Both the position numbers and the translations under genes were made by a program. Source: Tissierellia bacterium (GTDB lineage: Bacteria > Bacillota > Clostridia > Tissierellales > Peptoniphilaceae). Taken from it: 64,000 bases of DNA. Under the pieces are notes generated by a model, which ran no database searches, was not told the origin of the DNA, and saw only the letters and a program-made list of their open reading frames with translations. This document shows, in pieces, positions 17,287 through 29,335 of the stretch. The DNA lies in NCBI GenBank assembly GCA_030535395.1, contig JAUNLK010000005.1:1-64000 (forward strand). Direction: 5' to 3'. Every line of letters starts with the position of its first letter. The stretch's first letter is position 1.

Positions 17287-18843
17287 TCACATCATGGGGG
17301 CGAAGATTCTCAGAATCCGCCCCAATGCTCGTTGGGTCCGGGAAAAGGAGAGGGTGCGCTCCAGAGTGATCTCCTCACTCTGGGAGAGGATCTTTTGAAA
17401 GTCCCCCTCCACCTCCCCAGTGAGGGCCTCATCATAGATGTATGCCCCACACTCGAAGTGAAGAAACAGGCTGCGGTAGTCGCAGTTGATGGTGCCCAGG
17501 AGGGTCTTTCTCCCGTCACTGATAAAATTTTTGGCGTGGATGAAGCCGGGGCTGTACTCGAAGATCCGCACCCCGCTCCTTAAAAGGTCCTTGTAGTAGG
17601 AGCGGGTCACCAAAAAGACCACCCGCTTGTCGGGAATGTGGGGGGTGACGATGATCACCTCGGCCCCACTCTCCGCCAGGTGGATGAGGTCCCCCTTGGT
17701 CTCCTCGTCCAGGATGAGATAGGGGGTGGTGATGTGGAGGTACTCCGTGGACTGATTGATCATATCGCAGATGATCTCCTTGCCAATGCGGTGGGCGCCG
17801 TAGGGGTCGTCCCCAAAGGGGGTGATGGTGCCCCCGCTGTAGGTCTGAAAGTCCTCCTCATCAAAGGGGGTGTAGTAGATGCACTCCCGGTCCCGCTCCC
17901 TGCCATTGGCCACATGCCACATGGTGAGGAACATATTGGTGAAGGAGTTGACACTGGGACCGGTGACTTTCACCCCGGTGTCCTTCCAGTGGCCAAAGAG
18001 CTCCACCTCATTGGCGTACTCGTCGGCCAAATTGACCCCGCCGGTGAAGGCCACTCGATTGTCGATGACGGCGATCTTCCGGTGGTCCCGGTGGTTTTGA
18101 TAGAGGGAGACCACGGGAACAATGGGTTTGAAAATGGCGGCCTCTATGCCCAATTTTTTGAGCTCTCTGGCAAAGGTGAAGGGCACCTTGGTCACCAGGG
18201 CGGTGCCGTCCAAGAGCACCCGCACCTCCACCCCACTTCGAACCTTGTCCACCAGTACATCCATGATCCGGTCCCAGCACTTGCCCTGCTGAATGATGAA
18301 GTACTCCATGAAGATGAAGTTTTTGGCTTTTTTCAGCTCCTCAATGAGGTCGTCGATGTACTCCTCCCCCAGGGGATAGTAGCGCCAGCCCTGGAGGGGA
18401 TAGCTGGGATAGCCCTCAGTGTCCCACAGAAAGCGGAGGGTGTTGTGAATGAGGGGATCGTCCTCTAAAACCTCCTTAAGGACCTCAGGGTCCTGGTGGT
18501 AGAGGGGCTCGGAGACGGCCATGGAGGTGTGAATTCGGTCACTCACCGAGCGGCGAATGAGGTCCCATTTACTGAAGAGATAGAGGAAACTACCAAAAAC
18601 CGGGAAGATGATCATCACAAAGAGATAGGCGATTTTGTAGGTGGAGTCGTTGGTGTGGTCGTTGATGATGTGCATGGCCACGGCAAAGTCCAAAAATAAA
18701 AAGGCAATGCGGGCATAGCGGGTGGCCTCGGAGACAATGGTCATGAGATAGTAGATGAGCCCAAATTGTAAAATAAACAGCAGCAGATACACCACAATGG
18801 TGGTCATGGTGCCGGGGAGGGAGTTTTTTATACGATAGCGCAT
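17287..18843 (-). CDS. cls: Cardiolipin synthase
   Basis: Phospholipase D-superfamily enzyme that joins two phosphatidylglycerols into cardiolipin at the membrane. Two N-terminal transmembrane segments (about 14-35 and 65-90) precede two HKD motifs: HRKIAVID (His254, Lys256, Asp261) and HAKNFISD in the C-terminal half, each followed by GxxN (GGVN, GTIN). It is 518 residues, full length, with GGAAAGGA before the ATG and a good promoter at 18870-18898. Confidence 0.92.
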   Translation of the reverse strand: MRYRIKNSLPGTMTTIVVYLLLFILQFGLIYYLMTIVSEATRYARIAFLFLDFAVAMHIINDHTNDSTYKIAYLFVMIIFPVFGSFLYLFSKWDLIRRSVSDRIHTSMAVSEPLYHQDPEVLKEVLEDDPLIHNTLRFLWDTEGYPSYPLQGWRYYPLGEEYIDDLIEELKKAKNFIFMEYFIIQQGKCWDRIMDVLVDKVRSGVEVRVLLDGTALVTKVPFTFARELKKLGIEAAIFKPIVPVVSLYQNHRDHRKIAVIDNRVAFTGGVNLADEYANEVELFGHWKDTGVKVTGPSVNSFTNMFLTMWHVANGRERDRECIYYTPFDEEDFQTYSGGTITPFGDDPYGAHRIGKEIICDMINQSTEYLHITTPYLILDEETKGDLIHLAESGAEVIIVTPHIPDKRVVFLVTRSYYKDLLRSGVRIFEYSPGFIHAKNFISDGRKTLLGTINCDYRSLFLHFECGAYIYDEALTGEVEGDFQKILSQSEEITLERTLSFSRTQRALGRILRIFAPMM

Positions 18844-18869
18844 GGCAGATCCTTTCCTTGTCCACCCCC

Positions 18870-18898
18870 ATTATATAAAAGGGGAAAAAACCGGGCAA
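18870..18898 (-). promoter_or_regulatory. Promoter of the cls operon
   Basis: TTGCCC (18893-18898) and TATAAT (18870-18875) with a 17-base spacer, 26 bases before the cls ATG. Confidence 0.7.
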
Positions 18899-18989
18899 GG
18901 AACAAGACGGTGACAAAGACCACGGGAAGGTGAAGATGGCAACGGAGCCCCACAGTGAACTCCAAGATTTTCCAAGGAAAGAGCCACAA

Positions 18990-19020
18990 AAAAGACGCCG
19001 GCAGATGATGCGCCGGCATC
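18990..19020 (-). terminator. Hairpin with T-run, minus strand
   Basis: GATGCCGGC pairs with GCCGGCGTC (one G-U pair) and is followed by six T on the minus strand. It lies 3' of a second hairpin (19133-19167). Within the 364-base gap 18844-19207 these two hairpins and the cls promoter are the only clear features. Confidence 0.65.
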
Positions 19021-19132
19021 CCCACGCTCAGATTCCATTGATCTCTTCGGGGGTCCGGCGGTAAAATTCCAGGCGGAACCCAGGGGCCCCCGGAGAAAGG
19101 GCCGGGGATTCACCACAAACTCTGGCAGATGG

Positions 19133-19167
19133 AAAAGGACGGGGCGCCATCTTCCGGAGCCCCGTCC
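19133..19167 (-). terminator. Terminator of the stalk-domain gene
   Basis: Nine-base-pair stem GGACGGGGC/GCCCCGTCC, then TTTT on the minus strand, 40 bases after the stop of the gene at 19208. Confidence 0.75.
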
Positions 19168-19207
19168 CTTTCTGTCCCCTGCCCATTGCCATCGGGGGAT
19201 TTCAGTT

Positions 19208-19969
19208 TTACTTCAGCTTGATGCTCTTCATCATCTCCCTGTAGGCCTCTCTTGTGGCCTCGTCGAAATCACTGAGCTGTTCCTCTGCAAAGATATAGGT
19301 CCCCCCCTCCCGGTAGCTCACCAGGGGCCGGAGATCATCGGTGGGGGCGCCCCCAACTCGAAAGATCACAATGGGGGGATTTTCCCCTCCATGATTCTTC
19401 ACTCGGATGACGGCCACTTCCCCCAGCTCTTCCAGCACAAATCCCTCCGGAAGCTTCAGTTGGATGCCCAAGCTGTCCAACGAGGTGTAGCCTTCACTCT
19501 CCCCCTCCAGTGCCTCGGGTCCGCCAATGATCACCACCCGGTTTTCCCCGTCCCAGTGGATGAACTTCCCAAAGGACTCCTGAATAAAGCGAATGGGCAC
19601 ATAGACAAAGTCCTCCTGGGCCCAGTGGTAGCGGAGCTTAAAGGGAGCCACCTCCAGAGTCTGCTCCTCGCCATTCACCAGGCAAGTGGTCTGTTCCAGA
19701 GTCATGGCCACGGTGGTCTCCCCAGCCTTCACCTCAATGGCATCCCCCTCACTGCTCACTTCATAGCCCAGTTTCTCCAACTGCTCCAAGATGAGGAAAG
19801 TTCTCCCATCACGAATGGGGGCCACCACCTCGGGGCCATACTGACTCCCCCCAAGATCCATTCCATTGAGATAAATCTTCACATCCGGTGCTGCGGCTCC
19901 GTGAGCCAGGACGGGGATCAACAGGAGGGCAAAAGCTACGGTGCACAAGCTTGCAAATTTTTTCATCAT
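19208..19969 (-). CDS. Secreted protein with copper-amine-oxidase-type stalk domain
   Basis: A 253-residue exported protein. The N-terminus MMKKFASLCTVAFALLLIP ends in AHGAAAP, a clear signal peptide. Residues about 30-145 look like the repeated stalk fold named after the copper amine oxidase N-terminus, a beta-rich cell-surface module common in clostridia (ending VYVPIRFIQESFG and VIIGG). The rest is an unrecognised alpha/beta region. No enzymatic motif is seen. Two adjacent ATGs follow GGAGG; the first is used, the second (19966) is as likely. Confidence 0.72.
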   Translation of the reverse strand: MMKKFASLCTVAFALLLIPVLAHGAAAPDVKIYLNGMDLGGSQYGPEVVAPIRDGRTFLILEQLEKLGYEVSSEGDAIEVKAGETTVAMTLEQTTCLVNGEEQTLEVAPFKLRYHWAQEDFVYVPIRFIQESFGKFIHWDGENRVVIIGGPEALEGESEGYTSLDSLGIQLKLPEGFVLEELGEVAVIRVKNHGGENPPIVIFRVGGAPTDDLRPLVSYREGGTYIFAEEQLSDFDEATREAYREMMKSIKLK

Positions 19970-20085
19970 GATTTCCTCCCTCTCCAAACCCAGAGATCTT
20001 GGGGACAACTTCAAAAACAGAGTACAGAGCACCTCCATTCCACCATGGAGGGAGCCACTGTCCTTGCCCGGGAAATCGTTTCGTT

Positions 20086-20116
20086 ATTGTATTTACATCG
20101 TAGCACAAATCGTCAA
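20086..20116 (-). promoter_or_regulatory. Possible promoter of the stalk-domain gene
   Basis: TTGACG (20111-20116) and TACAAT (20086-20091) are 19 bases apart, longer than ideal. The leader to the start codon would be about 110 bases. Confidence 0.35.
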
Positions 20117-20209
20117 AACAAAAGAACTTTTGGAATATTAAGTTTGTGTAAAGCCCTTCCCGGCCACCAAGAATGTACTCGAGCCCCAGGGAGGGGGCGG
20201 AGGCTGGCC

Positions 20210-20473
20210 CTCAGCCACTTCCCCTTGAGGAAAACCCCCTGGTGGCGATTGGGGACGGGATTTAACCCTCACCAGAAACGGCAGAAGGCCTCACGGGTCA
20301 AAGGCCTGGTGGCGGTCGGGGACCATCGCCGGGAGAAAGTAAAACCCCGAGGAGTCCCGGCTTTGGTGAAGTGGACCCTCTGCGGCCAGCCCAGTACACA
20401 AAAACTCAAACCTCGAGGAGTCACAGCTTTGGTGGAGCTGGAGCCTCTGCAGCCAGCCCAGAACATAAAAAAG
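20210..20473. repeat. Degenerate tandem repeat, 66-base period
   Basis: Units at 20342-20407 and 20408-20473 are clear copies of each other (shared GAGGAGTC, GCTTTGGTG and CCAGCCCAG blocks). About one period earlier, CTGGTGGCG and GGGGAC blocks at 20240 and 20306 also recur 66 bases apart. The stretch has no convincing gene. It fills most of the 597-base gap 19970-20566 together with the atp terminator and the upstream promoter of the stalk gene. Confidence 0.65.
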
Positions 20474-20511
20474 GGATGCCACCGACAACCGCCGGTTGGC
20501 ATCCTTTTTCA
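20468..20511. terminator. Terminator of the atp operon
   Basis: Stem GGATGCCA/TGGCATCC (20474-20481 with 20497-20504) with a GC-rich inner loop. T-runs lie on both sides, so it can work in both directions. It lies about 60 bases after the atpC stop. A weaker TCCACTG/CAGTGGA hairpin lies between. Confidence 0.85.
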
Positions 20512-20566
20512 ATTTCCTCCACTGGAAATCCCCCCTTCTTGGAGATCTCAGTGGACCATCTCTAAA

Positions 20567-22413
<1,847 letters not shown>

Positions 22414-22421
22414 TCACATCC

Positions 22422-23273
22422 TTACTGTATTGCATCGGCAGATGCGACGATTTCAGTGATTTCGCCGGTGATGGCTGCCTGTCTTGCGCGGTTGAAATTC
22501 GTTTCCAGCTCTGTGATCATCTCGTTGGCATTGTCCGTGGCCGCTTCCATGGACACCCGACGGGAACCCTGCTCGGAGGCGGCGGATTCAATGAGGGCGC
22601 CAAAGATGGTGGAGGCGACATATTTGGGAATCAAGTAGTCCAGCACTTCCTCGGGGGAGGGCTCAAATTCCACCACGGAGGATGCGCCCCCCTCCTTGGC
22701 CTCAATGGCGTCATCGGGGAGGAGCCGAATGACCTTGGGCTTGTAGCTCAAGGTGGATTCAAACTCGGTGTAGATCACTTCAATGGCGTCCGCTTCCCCC
22801 TGGCGATAGAGGTCCAGGGCCAGATTTGCCAATTCCTGAGCCACCACATAGTTGGGATTTTCACTGATGCCAGTAAAGGACTTCACAATGTCGTAGCCCC
22901 GTCGTTGGAAGTGCTCCTTGGCCTTGTTCCCGATGACCATGAATTTGGAAGCTGCGGGGGACTTGCTCGCCGTTTCCGTAGCCAGTCGAATGACATTGCT
23001 ATTGTAGCCACCGGCCAGGCCCCGGTCGGAGGTGAGGACGATGTAGAGGACCGTCTTTACCTCCCGCTCCTTGAGGAGGGGGTGCACCCCTCCGGTAATG
23101 GCGAGGATTTCCCCAATATCGTCCAGGACGGTGGAGTAGTAGGGCCGGGAGCGCTCCAGCTGGCTCCTGGCCTTTCTCAGCTTTGCCGTAGAGACCAGCT
23201 CCATGGCCTTGGTGATCTGGCGAATGTTGTTGATCCCACGGATTCTGCGTTTTATCTCTCGTGTGGATGCCAT
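22422..23273 (-). CDS. atpG: F-type ATP synthase gamma subunit
   Basis: Rotor shaft of F1, 283 residues. The N-terminal helix MASTREIKRRIRGINNI and the C-terminal helix ending in RQAAITGEITEIV are the conserved coiled-coil ends. It lies 9 bases after atpA. Confidence 0.97.
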   Translation of the reverse strand: MASTREIKRRIRGINNIRQITKAMELVSTAKLRKARSQLERSRPYYSTVLDDIGEILAITGGVHPLLKEREVKTVLYIVLTSDRGLAGGYNSNVIRLATETASKSPAASKFMVIGNKAKEHFQRRGYDIVKSFTGISENPNYVVAQELANLALDLYRQGEADAIEVIYTEFESTLSYKPKVIRLLPDDAIEAKEGGASSVVEFEPSPEEVLDYLIPKYVASTIFGALIESAASEQGSRRVSMEAATDNANEMITELETNFNRARQAAITGEITEIVASADAIQ

Positions 23274-23282
23274 GGCGCCTCC

Positions 23283-24782
23283 TTACAGACTTGCCTTGAA
23301 GTCTTTGAGGCTCTTTTGAATGGTATCCTCGATTTCCGGGGTGATTTCTCCCCCATCTTCCAGCCCTTCCACCAGAGCGGGGAAGTTGTTTTCCACATAG
23401 AGGAGATAATCTCGCTCAAAGTCCTCCACCTTTTCCACGTCCACATCCAAGAGATAGCCCTTGGTGACGGCGTAGAGCATGAGGACCTGATGGGCCAGGG
23501 GCACGGGATTGTACTGTCCCTGACGGAGGACCCGCATCATCCGCTCCCCTTGGGCCAGGGCCCGCTGGGTCTCGGGATCCAGCTCGGAACCAAACTGGGC
23601 AAAACTTGCCAGGTCCCTGTACTGGGCCAGGTCCAGCTTCAGGGTGGAGGCCAGCTTTTTAATGGCCTTGGTTTGAGCGGCACCCCCCACCCGGGAAACG
23701 GAAAGACCCGTGTTAATGGCAGGACGCTGCCCGGAGAAGAACAGATCCGTCTCCAGGAAGATCTGACCATCGGTGATGGAGATGACATTGGTGGGAATAT
23801 AGGCGGAGATGTCCCCGGCCTGGGTTTCAATAATGGGCAGGGCGGTAATGGAGCCGCCGCCAAAATCTTTACTCATCTTCGCTGCCCGCTCCAGGAGTCT
23901 GGAGTGGAGATAGAAGACGTCCCCGGGATAGGCCTCACGTCCCGGTGGACGGCGCAGCAGAAGGGACATGGTCCGATAGGCCACGGCGTGCTTGGACAGG
24001 TCGTCGTAGACGATGAGCACGTCCTTGCCCTGGGCCATAAATTCTTCCGCCATGGTCACCCCGGCATAGGGGGCGATGTATTGAATGGGTGCCAGTTCCG
24101 CTGCGGTGGCGGCCACCACAATGGTCTTGTCCATGGCACCGTGACTCTCCAGGGTGTCTACAATTTGGGCCACAGTGGAGGTCTTCTGACCAATGGCCAC
24201 GTAGATGGAGATGACCCCAGTGTCCTTTTGATTGATGATGGTATCAATGGCGATGGCGGTCTTCCCCGTTTGACGGTCGCCGATAATCAGCTCCCGCTGG
24301 CCCCGGCCAATGGGGAAGAGGGCATCGATGGATTTGATCCCCGTTTGCAGGGGCTCATTTACACTCTGACGAGTGATGACCCCGGGGGCAATCTTCTCGA
24401 TGGGCATGTTCTTGTTGGAAACCACGGGGCCCTTGCCGTCAATGGGCTGTCCCAGGGGATTGACCACCCGTCCCAGGAGGCCCTCCCCCACGGGGACTTG
24501 AACCACGCTACCGGTACTCTTTACTTCGTCGCCCTCCTTGATGTCGCCGTCGACCAGCAGAACGACCCCCACATTGTCTTCCTCCAGGTTTTGCACCATG
24601 CCGAAGACATCGTTGGGAAATTCAATGAGCTCGCCGGCCTTTGCCTCCTGGAGTCCATAGACCCGGGCAATGCCGTCGCCCACTTCAATGACCGTACCCA
24701 CGGATTCCATGGTCAGGTCGATGTCATAATTTTTAATTTGCTCCTTCAATACGGAGCTAATTTCATTGCTCTTTAGTTCCAT
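23283..24782 (-). CDS. atpA: F-type ATP synthase alpha subunit
   Basis: Non-catalytic nucleotide-binding F1 subunit, 499 residues. The P-loop is [11 protein letters not shown], with the later signature [25 protein letters not shown] precedes the ATG, which lies 10 bases after atpH. A long open frame on the opposite strand (22410-24776) is an antisense shadow of this gene and atpG. Confidence 0.98.
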   Translation of the reverse strand: MELKSNEISSVLKEQIKNYDIDLTMESVGTVIEVGDGIARVYGLQEAKAGELIEFPNDVFGMVQNLEEDNVGVVLLVDGDIKEGDEVKSTGSVVQVPVGEGLLGRVVNPLGQPIDGKGPVVSNKNMPIEKIAPGVITRQSVNEPLQTGIKSIDALFPIGRGQRELIIGDRQTGKTAIAIDTIINQKDTGVISIYVAIGQKTSTVAQIVDTLESHGAMDKTIVVAATAAELAPIQYIAPYAGVTMAEEFMAQGKDVLIVYDDLSKHAVAYRTMSLLLRRPPGREAYPGDVFYLHSRLLERAAKMSKDFGGGSITALPIIETQAGDISAYIPTNVISITDGQIFLETDLFFSGQRPAINTGLSVSRVGGAAQTKAIKKLASTLKLDLAQYRDLASFAQFGSELDPETQRALAQGERMMRVLRQGQYNPVPLAHQVLMLYAVTKGYLLDVDVEKVEDFERDYLLYVENNFPALVEGLEDGGEITPEIEDTIQKSLKDFKASL

Positions 24783-24792
24783 CCCTCACCTC

Positions 24793-25314
24793 TCATCCTA
24801 CGGAATGCAATTTTTGTTCCATTTTTTCCAGTTTCCCCTTGAGAGAATAGTCCAGCAGACGATTCCCCTCGCGGATGATGACCCCACCAATGAGGGAGGG
24901 ATCCACCACTTGTTCCACCCGGGTCCGGTCGGAGGTGTAGGCCTTGGTGATCTTATTCACTTGCCCCTCATCCAAGGGGTAGGCCGTCACCAGGGTCAAT
25001 CTCCGTATGCCTGCATCTTCGTAGAATAAATTTTCAAGTTCCTTTAGAATCTCTTGAATGTTCAGGATTCTGCGATTGTCCACCAAAACAAATAGGAAAT
25101 TCTGGAAGGTCTTCGGAAGCCTCTGGCCAAAGATTTGGCCCAAGAGTTCCTTCTTCTTCTCGGTATCAATCTTGGGGTGAGCCATAAACAGACGGAGATC
25201 TTGGTCTTGAAAGCTCTCCTTCAACAGGCCAACGGGCCCTTCAAAATCCACGCCCTCGCTCTTGATCACATCAAACAGGGCCTCGGCGTATTTTTGAACA
25301 AATTCACCGGCCAT
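24793..25314 (-). CDS. atpH: F-type ATP synthase delta subunit
   Basis: Peripheral-stalk connector, 173 residues. The N-terminal helical bundle begins FVQKYAEALFDV and the conserved C-terminal segment reads DPSLIGGVIIREGNRLLDYS. It overlaps the end of atpF by 11 bases. Confidence 0.93.
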   Translation of the reverse strand: MAGEFVQKYAEALFDVIKSEGVDFEGPVGLLKESFQDQDLRLFMAHPKIDTEKKKELLGQIFGQRLPKTFQNFLFVLVDNRRILNIQEILKELENLFYEDAGIRRLTLVTAYPLDEGQVNKITKAYTSDRTRVEQVVDPSLIGGVIIREGNRLLDYSLKGKLEKMEQKLHSVG

Positions 25315-25810
25315 GGTGGCCCTCCAAGTCCTTCACCAGCCCATCCACCAAATCCTTTTGCTTGGTGGCATCCATGGACTGGCCCATGAGCTTTTGGGCG
25401 ATGAGGAGGGCCAAATCTGCCGTTTCCGCCTTGGCATCGGCCAGGGCCTTGCGCTTTTCGTCCTGAATTTGGCTCTGGGCCTTTTCCAGGAGCTGATCGG
25501 CCTTCTTCTTCCCCTCATTGAGGTGCTCTTGCTCTATGGCTTGACCGCGTTTTCTGCTCTCTTCAATAATGCTTTGACCCTCTTTTCGGGCACCGGCCAT
25601 TTGGGCCTCATACTGCTCCTTCAGGGCATCGGCCTCGGCCTTGGAGGCCTTGGCATCGTTCATATCGGCCATGACTGCCGACTTTCTCTTTTCGAGAAAA
25701 TCCATCATGGGCTTGTAGATGAAGTGCCGCAGTACGAGAAATAGGACCAGAGTAGCGCCCCACTGGGCCAGGACGTTCCATAGATCTGGAACGACAAAAA
25801 TATCAATCAT
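25304..25810 (-). CDS. atpF: F-type ATP synthase b subunit
   Basis: Peripheral stalk of the ATPase, 168 residues: one N-terminal membrane helix (WNVLAQWGATLVLFLVLRHF) then a long charged helix with the typical Ala/Lys/Glu heptads that forms the dimeric stalk. A GGAAGGAG site lies before the ATG. Confidence 0.95.
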   Translation of the reverse strand: MIDIFVVPDLWNVLAQWGATLVLFLVLRHFIYKPMMDFLEKRKSAVMADMNDAKASKAEADALKEQYEAQMAGARKEGQSIIEESRKRGQAIEQEHLNEGKKKADQLLEKAQSQIQDEKRKALADAKAETADLALLIAQKLMGQSMDATKQKDLVDGLVKDLEGHHGR

Positions 25811-25839
25811 GGGTCCAACTCCTTCCTGAGTTCAGAGTC

Positions 25840-26857
<1,018 letters not shown>

Positions 26858-26870
26858 ATTCCCCCCTTTC

Positions 26871-27236
26871 TCAACTGCGGGTATAGTCCACGATGTTTTT
26901 GGCGTATATCACAATTTTCACCATGAATAATCCGACAGTAGTAGCCCAGAGATTTAGATAATCAGCCTTGGCCGCCACCACCAAGGTCGCTCCATAGAGG
27001 AGATAGCGTATGATGTACTGGGAAATGGCGTATGCCTGCGCCTTGCCCCCCCTGTCCAGAGATCTCTTAATGCTCCGGTAGAGGTGGAGGAAAGTGGCCA
27101 TACTCATGAGCCCGCCAAAGGTGAGACCCAAAGCCACGGGTTTTGGCTCCTTGAATACAAAAAAAGACAGGCCGATACTGAAGAGCATCAGAGCCAGTGT
27201 CCATTTTAGATAGACCTTAAGATAAGGCTCAAACAT
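26871..27236 (-). CDS. atpI: ATP synthase subunit I (AtpI family)
   Basis: A 121-residue protein with four hydrophobic segments in the usual position upstream of atpB. AtpI helps c-ring assembly in some species. Similarity is mainly by position, size and topology. It overlaps atpZ by 8 bases. Confidence 0.8.
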   Translation of the reverse strand: MFEPYLKVYLKWTLALMLFSIGLSFFVFKEPKPVALGLTFGGLMSMATFLHLYRSIKRSLDRGGKAQAYAISQYIIRYLLYGATLVVAAKADYLNLWATTVGLFMVKIVIYAKNIVDYTRS

Positions 27237-27432
27237 ATTTGCGCCCCAACTTCAGGATATTCAGAATACCGGCGGCACTACCCACCACAATTCCAACGAT
27301 CAAACCTACCCCTCCACTTCCCAGTTTATTATCTACCCAATTTCCAATGAGGATACCGGCAATAATGGGAATGAATACATTGAGCCCCAGCTGAGAAATC
27401 TCAACCAGTGCGTTGTAGGCGGACTTTTTCAT
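27229..27432 (-). CDS. atpZ: AtpZ/AtpI-family small membrane protein
   Basis: A 67-residue protein with two membrane helices and the family pattern GILIGNWVDNKLGSGG then GIVVGSAAGILNILK. It is the first gene of the atp operon. Members of this family support ATPase assembly or magnesium/calcium uptake; the role here is inferred from position. Confidence 0.85.
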   Translation of the reverse strand: MKKSAYNALVEISQLGLNVFIPIIAGILIGNWVDNKLGSGGVGLIVGIVVGSAAGILNILKLGRKYV

Positions 27433-27462
27433 ACATTACCTCAATCCTTGAACTGTACGTAT

Positions 27463-27491
27463 ATTCTATCAGAATGAGAAGAAAATTGAAA
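27463..27491 (-). promoter_or_regulatory. Promoter of the atp operon
   Basis: TTTCAA (27486-27491) and TAGAAT (27463-27468) with a 17-base spacer, 30 bases before atpZ, in an AT-rich stretch after the terminator of the preceding gene. Confidence 0.55.
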
Positions 27492-27531
27492 ATGTTACCA
27501 AGGAAATCCCCTGATTTTTTCTTTTTTGCAG

Positions 27532-27560
27532 AAAAAAAGGAGACCCCCCGGGGCCTCCCC
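27532..27560 (-). terminator. Terminator of the SLH-repeat gene
   Basis: GGAGGCCCC pairs imperfectly with GGGGGTCTCC and is followed by seven T on the minus strand, between the SLH gene and the atp promoter. Confidence 0.75.
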
Positions 27561-27631
27561 TCCAATTTTTTGGATTTTTCATCCAAGTTCAGGAGGCCCT
27601 CAGAACTCTGGGATCTCTTTTTTGCACAAAT

Positions 27632-29179
27632 TTATTGACCGGTGGCCTCTAAAATTTCATAGTAGGCCCAGGATTTGCTGGATACATCGGAGAAGGGATT
27701 CTTCCCGTACTCCTCCAGATAGTTTTCATTGGGCTTTCGGTTCAGGGCCTTGTTGAGGGCCGTGGCCACTTCCTGGCGGAGAATCTTCTCCCCGGGGACG
27801 AAGCTGTCCTTGCTGCGGCCGTTCATATAGCCCTTTTCAGACACCCCGGCAATGGCGGCCTCCGCCCAGTGGCCCTTGACGTCCTTGAAGGGATGGCTCT
27901 TGCCGGAGATCTTCTTGTACTTGGCCAGGATCACGGCAAATTCCCCCCGGGTAATGGACTGGTCCGGGCGGAAGGTGCCGTCGGGATAGCCGGACATGAG
28001 GCCCTCCGACTCCATATAGGCCACCGCCGGAGCGTACCAGGCCTTGTCCTTCACATCCTTAAAGGAGGCATAGCCCGCCGGGGCCTTGCCCTTAAGGGCA
28101 ATTTTCGTAAAGACGGCGGCCATCTCCCCCCGGGTCATGGACTTTTGAGGGCCAAAGCTGCCATCGGGATAGCCATTCATAAAGGGAGGGCGGAGGTCGT
28201 CATAGGCGGCCCTGGCCTGTTTCAGGCTCCGGCTCACCTCCTCGGCGCTCTTCTCCCCCTTCACCAAAATGTAGCGGCCATTGTAGATGGCGGCATCCAA
28301 CTGGAGACTCCCCTCCTGATCCAGACCCCGGGGGTCAATGGAGGCGAGATAGTCCACAAAGTCCGCCAGCTCATCCAGCCCCTCCACCTCCGGGGTGGTG
28401 GGGATGTCCTGGGTGGTGCCCACGGTGGTCTCCACCACCCAGCGCTCCTCGTCCAGGGTGAAGTCGAAGCGGAGGACGGCCCCCGCCCCCTGGGGATTGA
28501 TGAGGATGCGGAAATTGCCGCCGTCATCCACTTTCCCCAGGCCAATGAGGGTCTGCTCCCGGTAGATGGCGAGTCTCGCCCCCTTGGGCCCCCTGCCGGT
28601 GAGCTCCGTGGCATAGGCCTCCACCGGATCAATTTTCACCCCGTCCTGGACCACTGCCTGGGGCTCCTCCGGCGGCTCCTCCTCCCCCTCCACGGGGGAG
28701 AGGGGGGCCACCTCCATGGTCTTTTGCACGCTGTGCTCCTTGCCGTCCACCACATAGCTCAGGACAAAGGAGCTCTTCAGCTCATCCAAAGAGCCAATGT
28801 CCTCCCGGGCGGTGGTGGGAATGGAGAGAACCAGTTGTTTGCCTTCGAAGGAAAACTTGTGGATCACCAAATTGATAAAGGTGCGATTGTTGGAGGACTG
28901 AGTGGCCCTGATCTGATAGTCCTCCTGGTCAAAGCCCCCCTGGGTGAACTTGGCATTGCCCACGGTGAGCTTTTGGTCCATGAGCATGGAGACGGCGGCC
29001 GACTCAATGGCCCCGCCCCCCTGAGGCAGATCCAGGACAAACTGAAAAGACAGGGAGTCCCCTTTCTTCACAGCCTCCACGGGCTGCACCACCAGCTTTG
29101 CATCCACCGAGGCGGCAGCAAACACCCCCGTGGACACAAAAATAATGAGAAGACACAGTAAAACTGTAATTCGTTTCAT
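27632..29179 (-). CDS. Secreted protein with three S-layer homology repeats
   Basis: A 515-residue exported protein, probably attached to the cell wall. Residues 1-22 form a signal peptide (MKRITVLLCLLIIFVSTGVF). Residues about 25-320 are a beta-rich region of unknown type with a PEGEEEPPEEPQA-like acidic linker. Residues about 330-515 carry three SLH repeats, with the MTRGEMA and ITRGEFA motifs in the first two and the degenerate LRQEVA in the third. No enzyme motif is seen. It is a single-gene unit with its own -10 box and terminator. Confidence 0.87.
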   Translation of the reverse strand: MKRITVLLCLLIIFVSTGVFAAASVDAKLVVQPVEAVKKGDSLSFQFVLDLPQGGGAIESAAVSMLMDQKLTVGNAKFTQGGFDQEDYQIRATQSSNNRTFINLVIHKFSFEGKQLVLSIPTTAREDIGSLDELKSSFVLSYVVDGKEHSVQKTMEVAPLSPVEGEEEPPEEPQAVVQDGVKIDPVEAYATELTGRGPKGARLAIYREQTLIGLGKVDDGGNFRILINPQGAGAVLRFDFTLDEERWVVETTVGTTQDIPTTPEVEGLDELADFVDYLASIDPRGLDQEGSLQLDAAIYNGRYILVKGEKSAEEVSRSLKQARAAYDDLRPPFMNGYPDGSFGPQKSMTRGEMAAVFTKIALKGKAPAGYASFKDVKDKAWYAPAVAYMESEGLMSGYPDGTFRPDQSITRGEFAVILAKYKKISGKSHPFKDVKGHWAEAAIAGVSEKGYMNGRSKDSFVPGEKILRQEVATALNKALNRKPNENYLEEYGKNPFSDVSSKSWAYYEILEATGQ

Positions 29180-29199
29180 AAAAATCCCCCTTTTGTACC

Positions 29200-29205
29200 A
29201 TTATA
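29200..29205 (-). promoter_or_regulatory. -10 box of the SLH-repeat gene
   Basis: A perfect TATAAT on the minus strand, 20 bases before the ATG. No good -35 box is found at 16-18 bases. An AAGGGGG ribosome-binding site follows. Confidence 0.45.
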
Positions 29206-29335
29206 ACCAACAACGGAGGGCAAATGTTTTACAATTCCATAACGCCCCCCAGAGGGAGGAGCCCTTCCCTAAAAAGGGCCCCTTACACTCTGAGGGGGGT
29301 TCAGCATTTCTCAAATGGTTCTTGAACTTCAACGA

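Noticed and set aside
20291-20512. Minus-strand ORF of 73 codons over the 66-base repeats
   Set aside because: It begins inside the atp terminator hairpin and its internal repeats simply mirror the DNA repeat; no family match.
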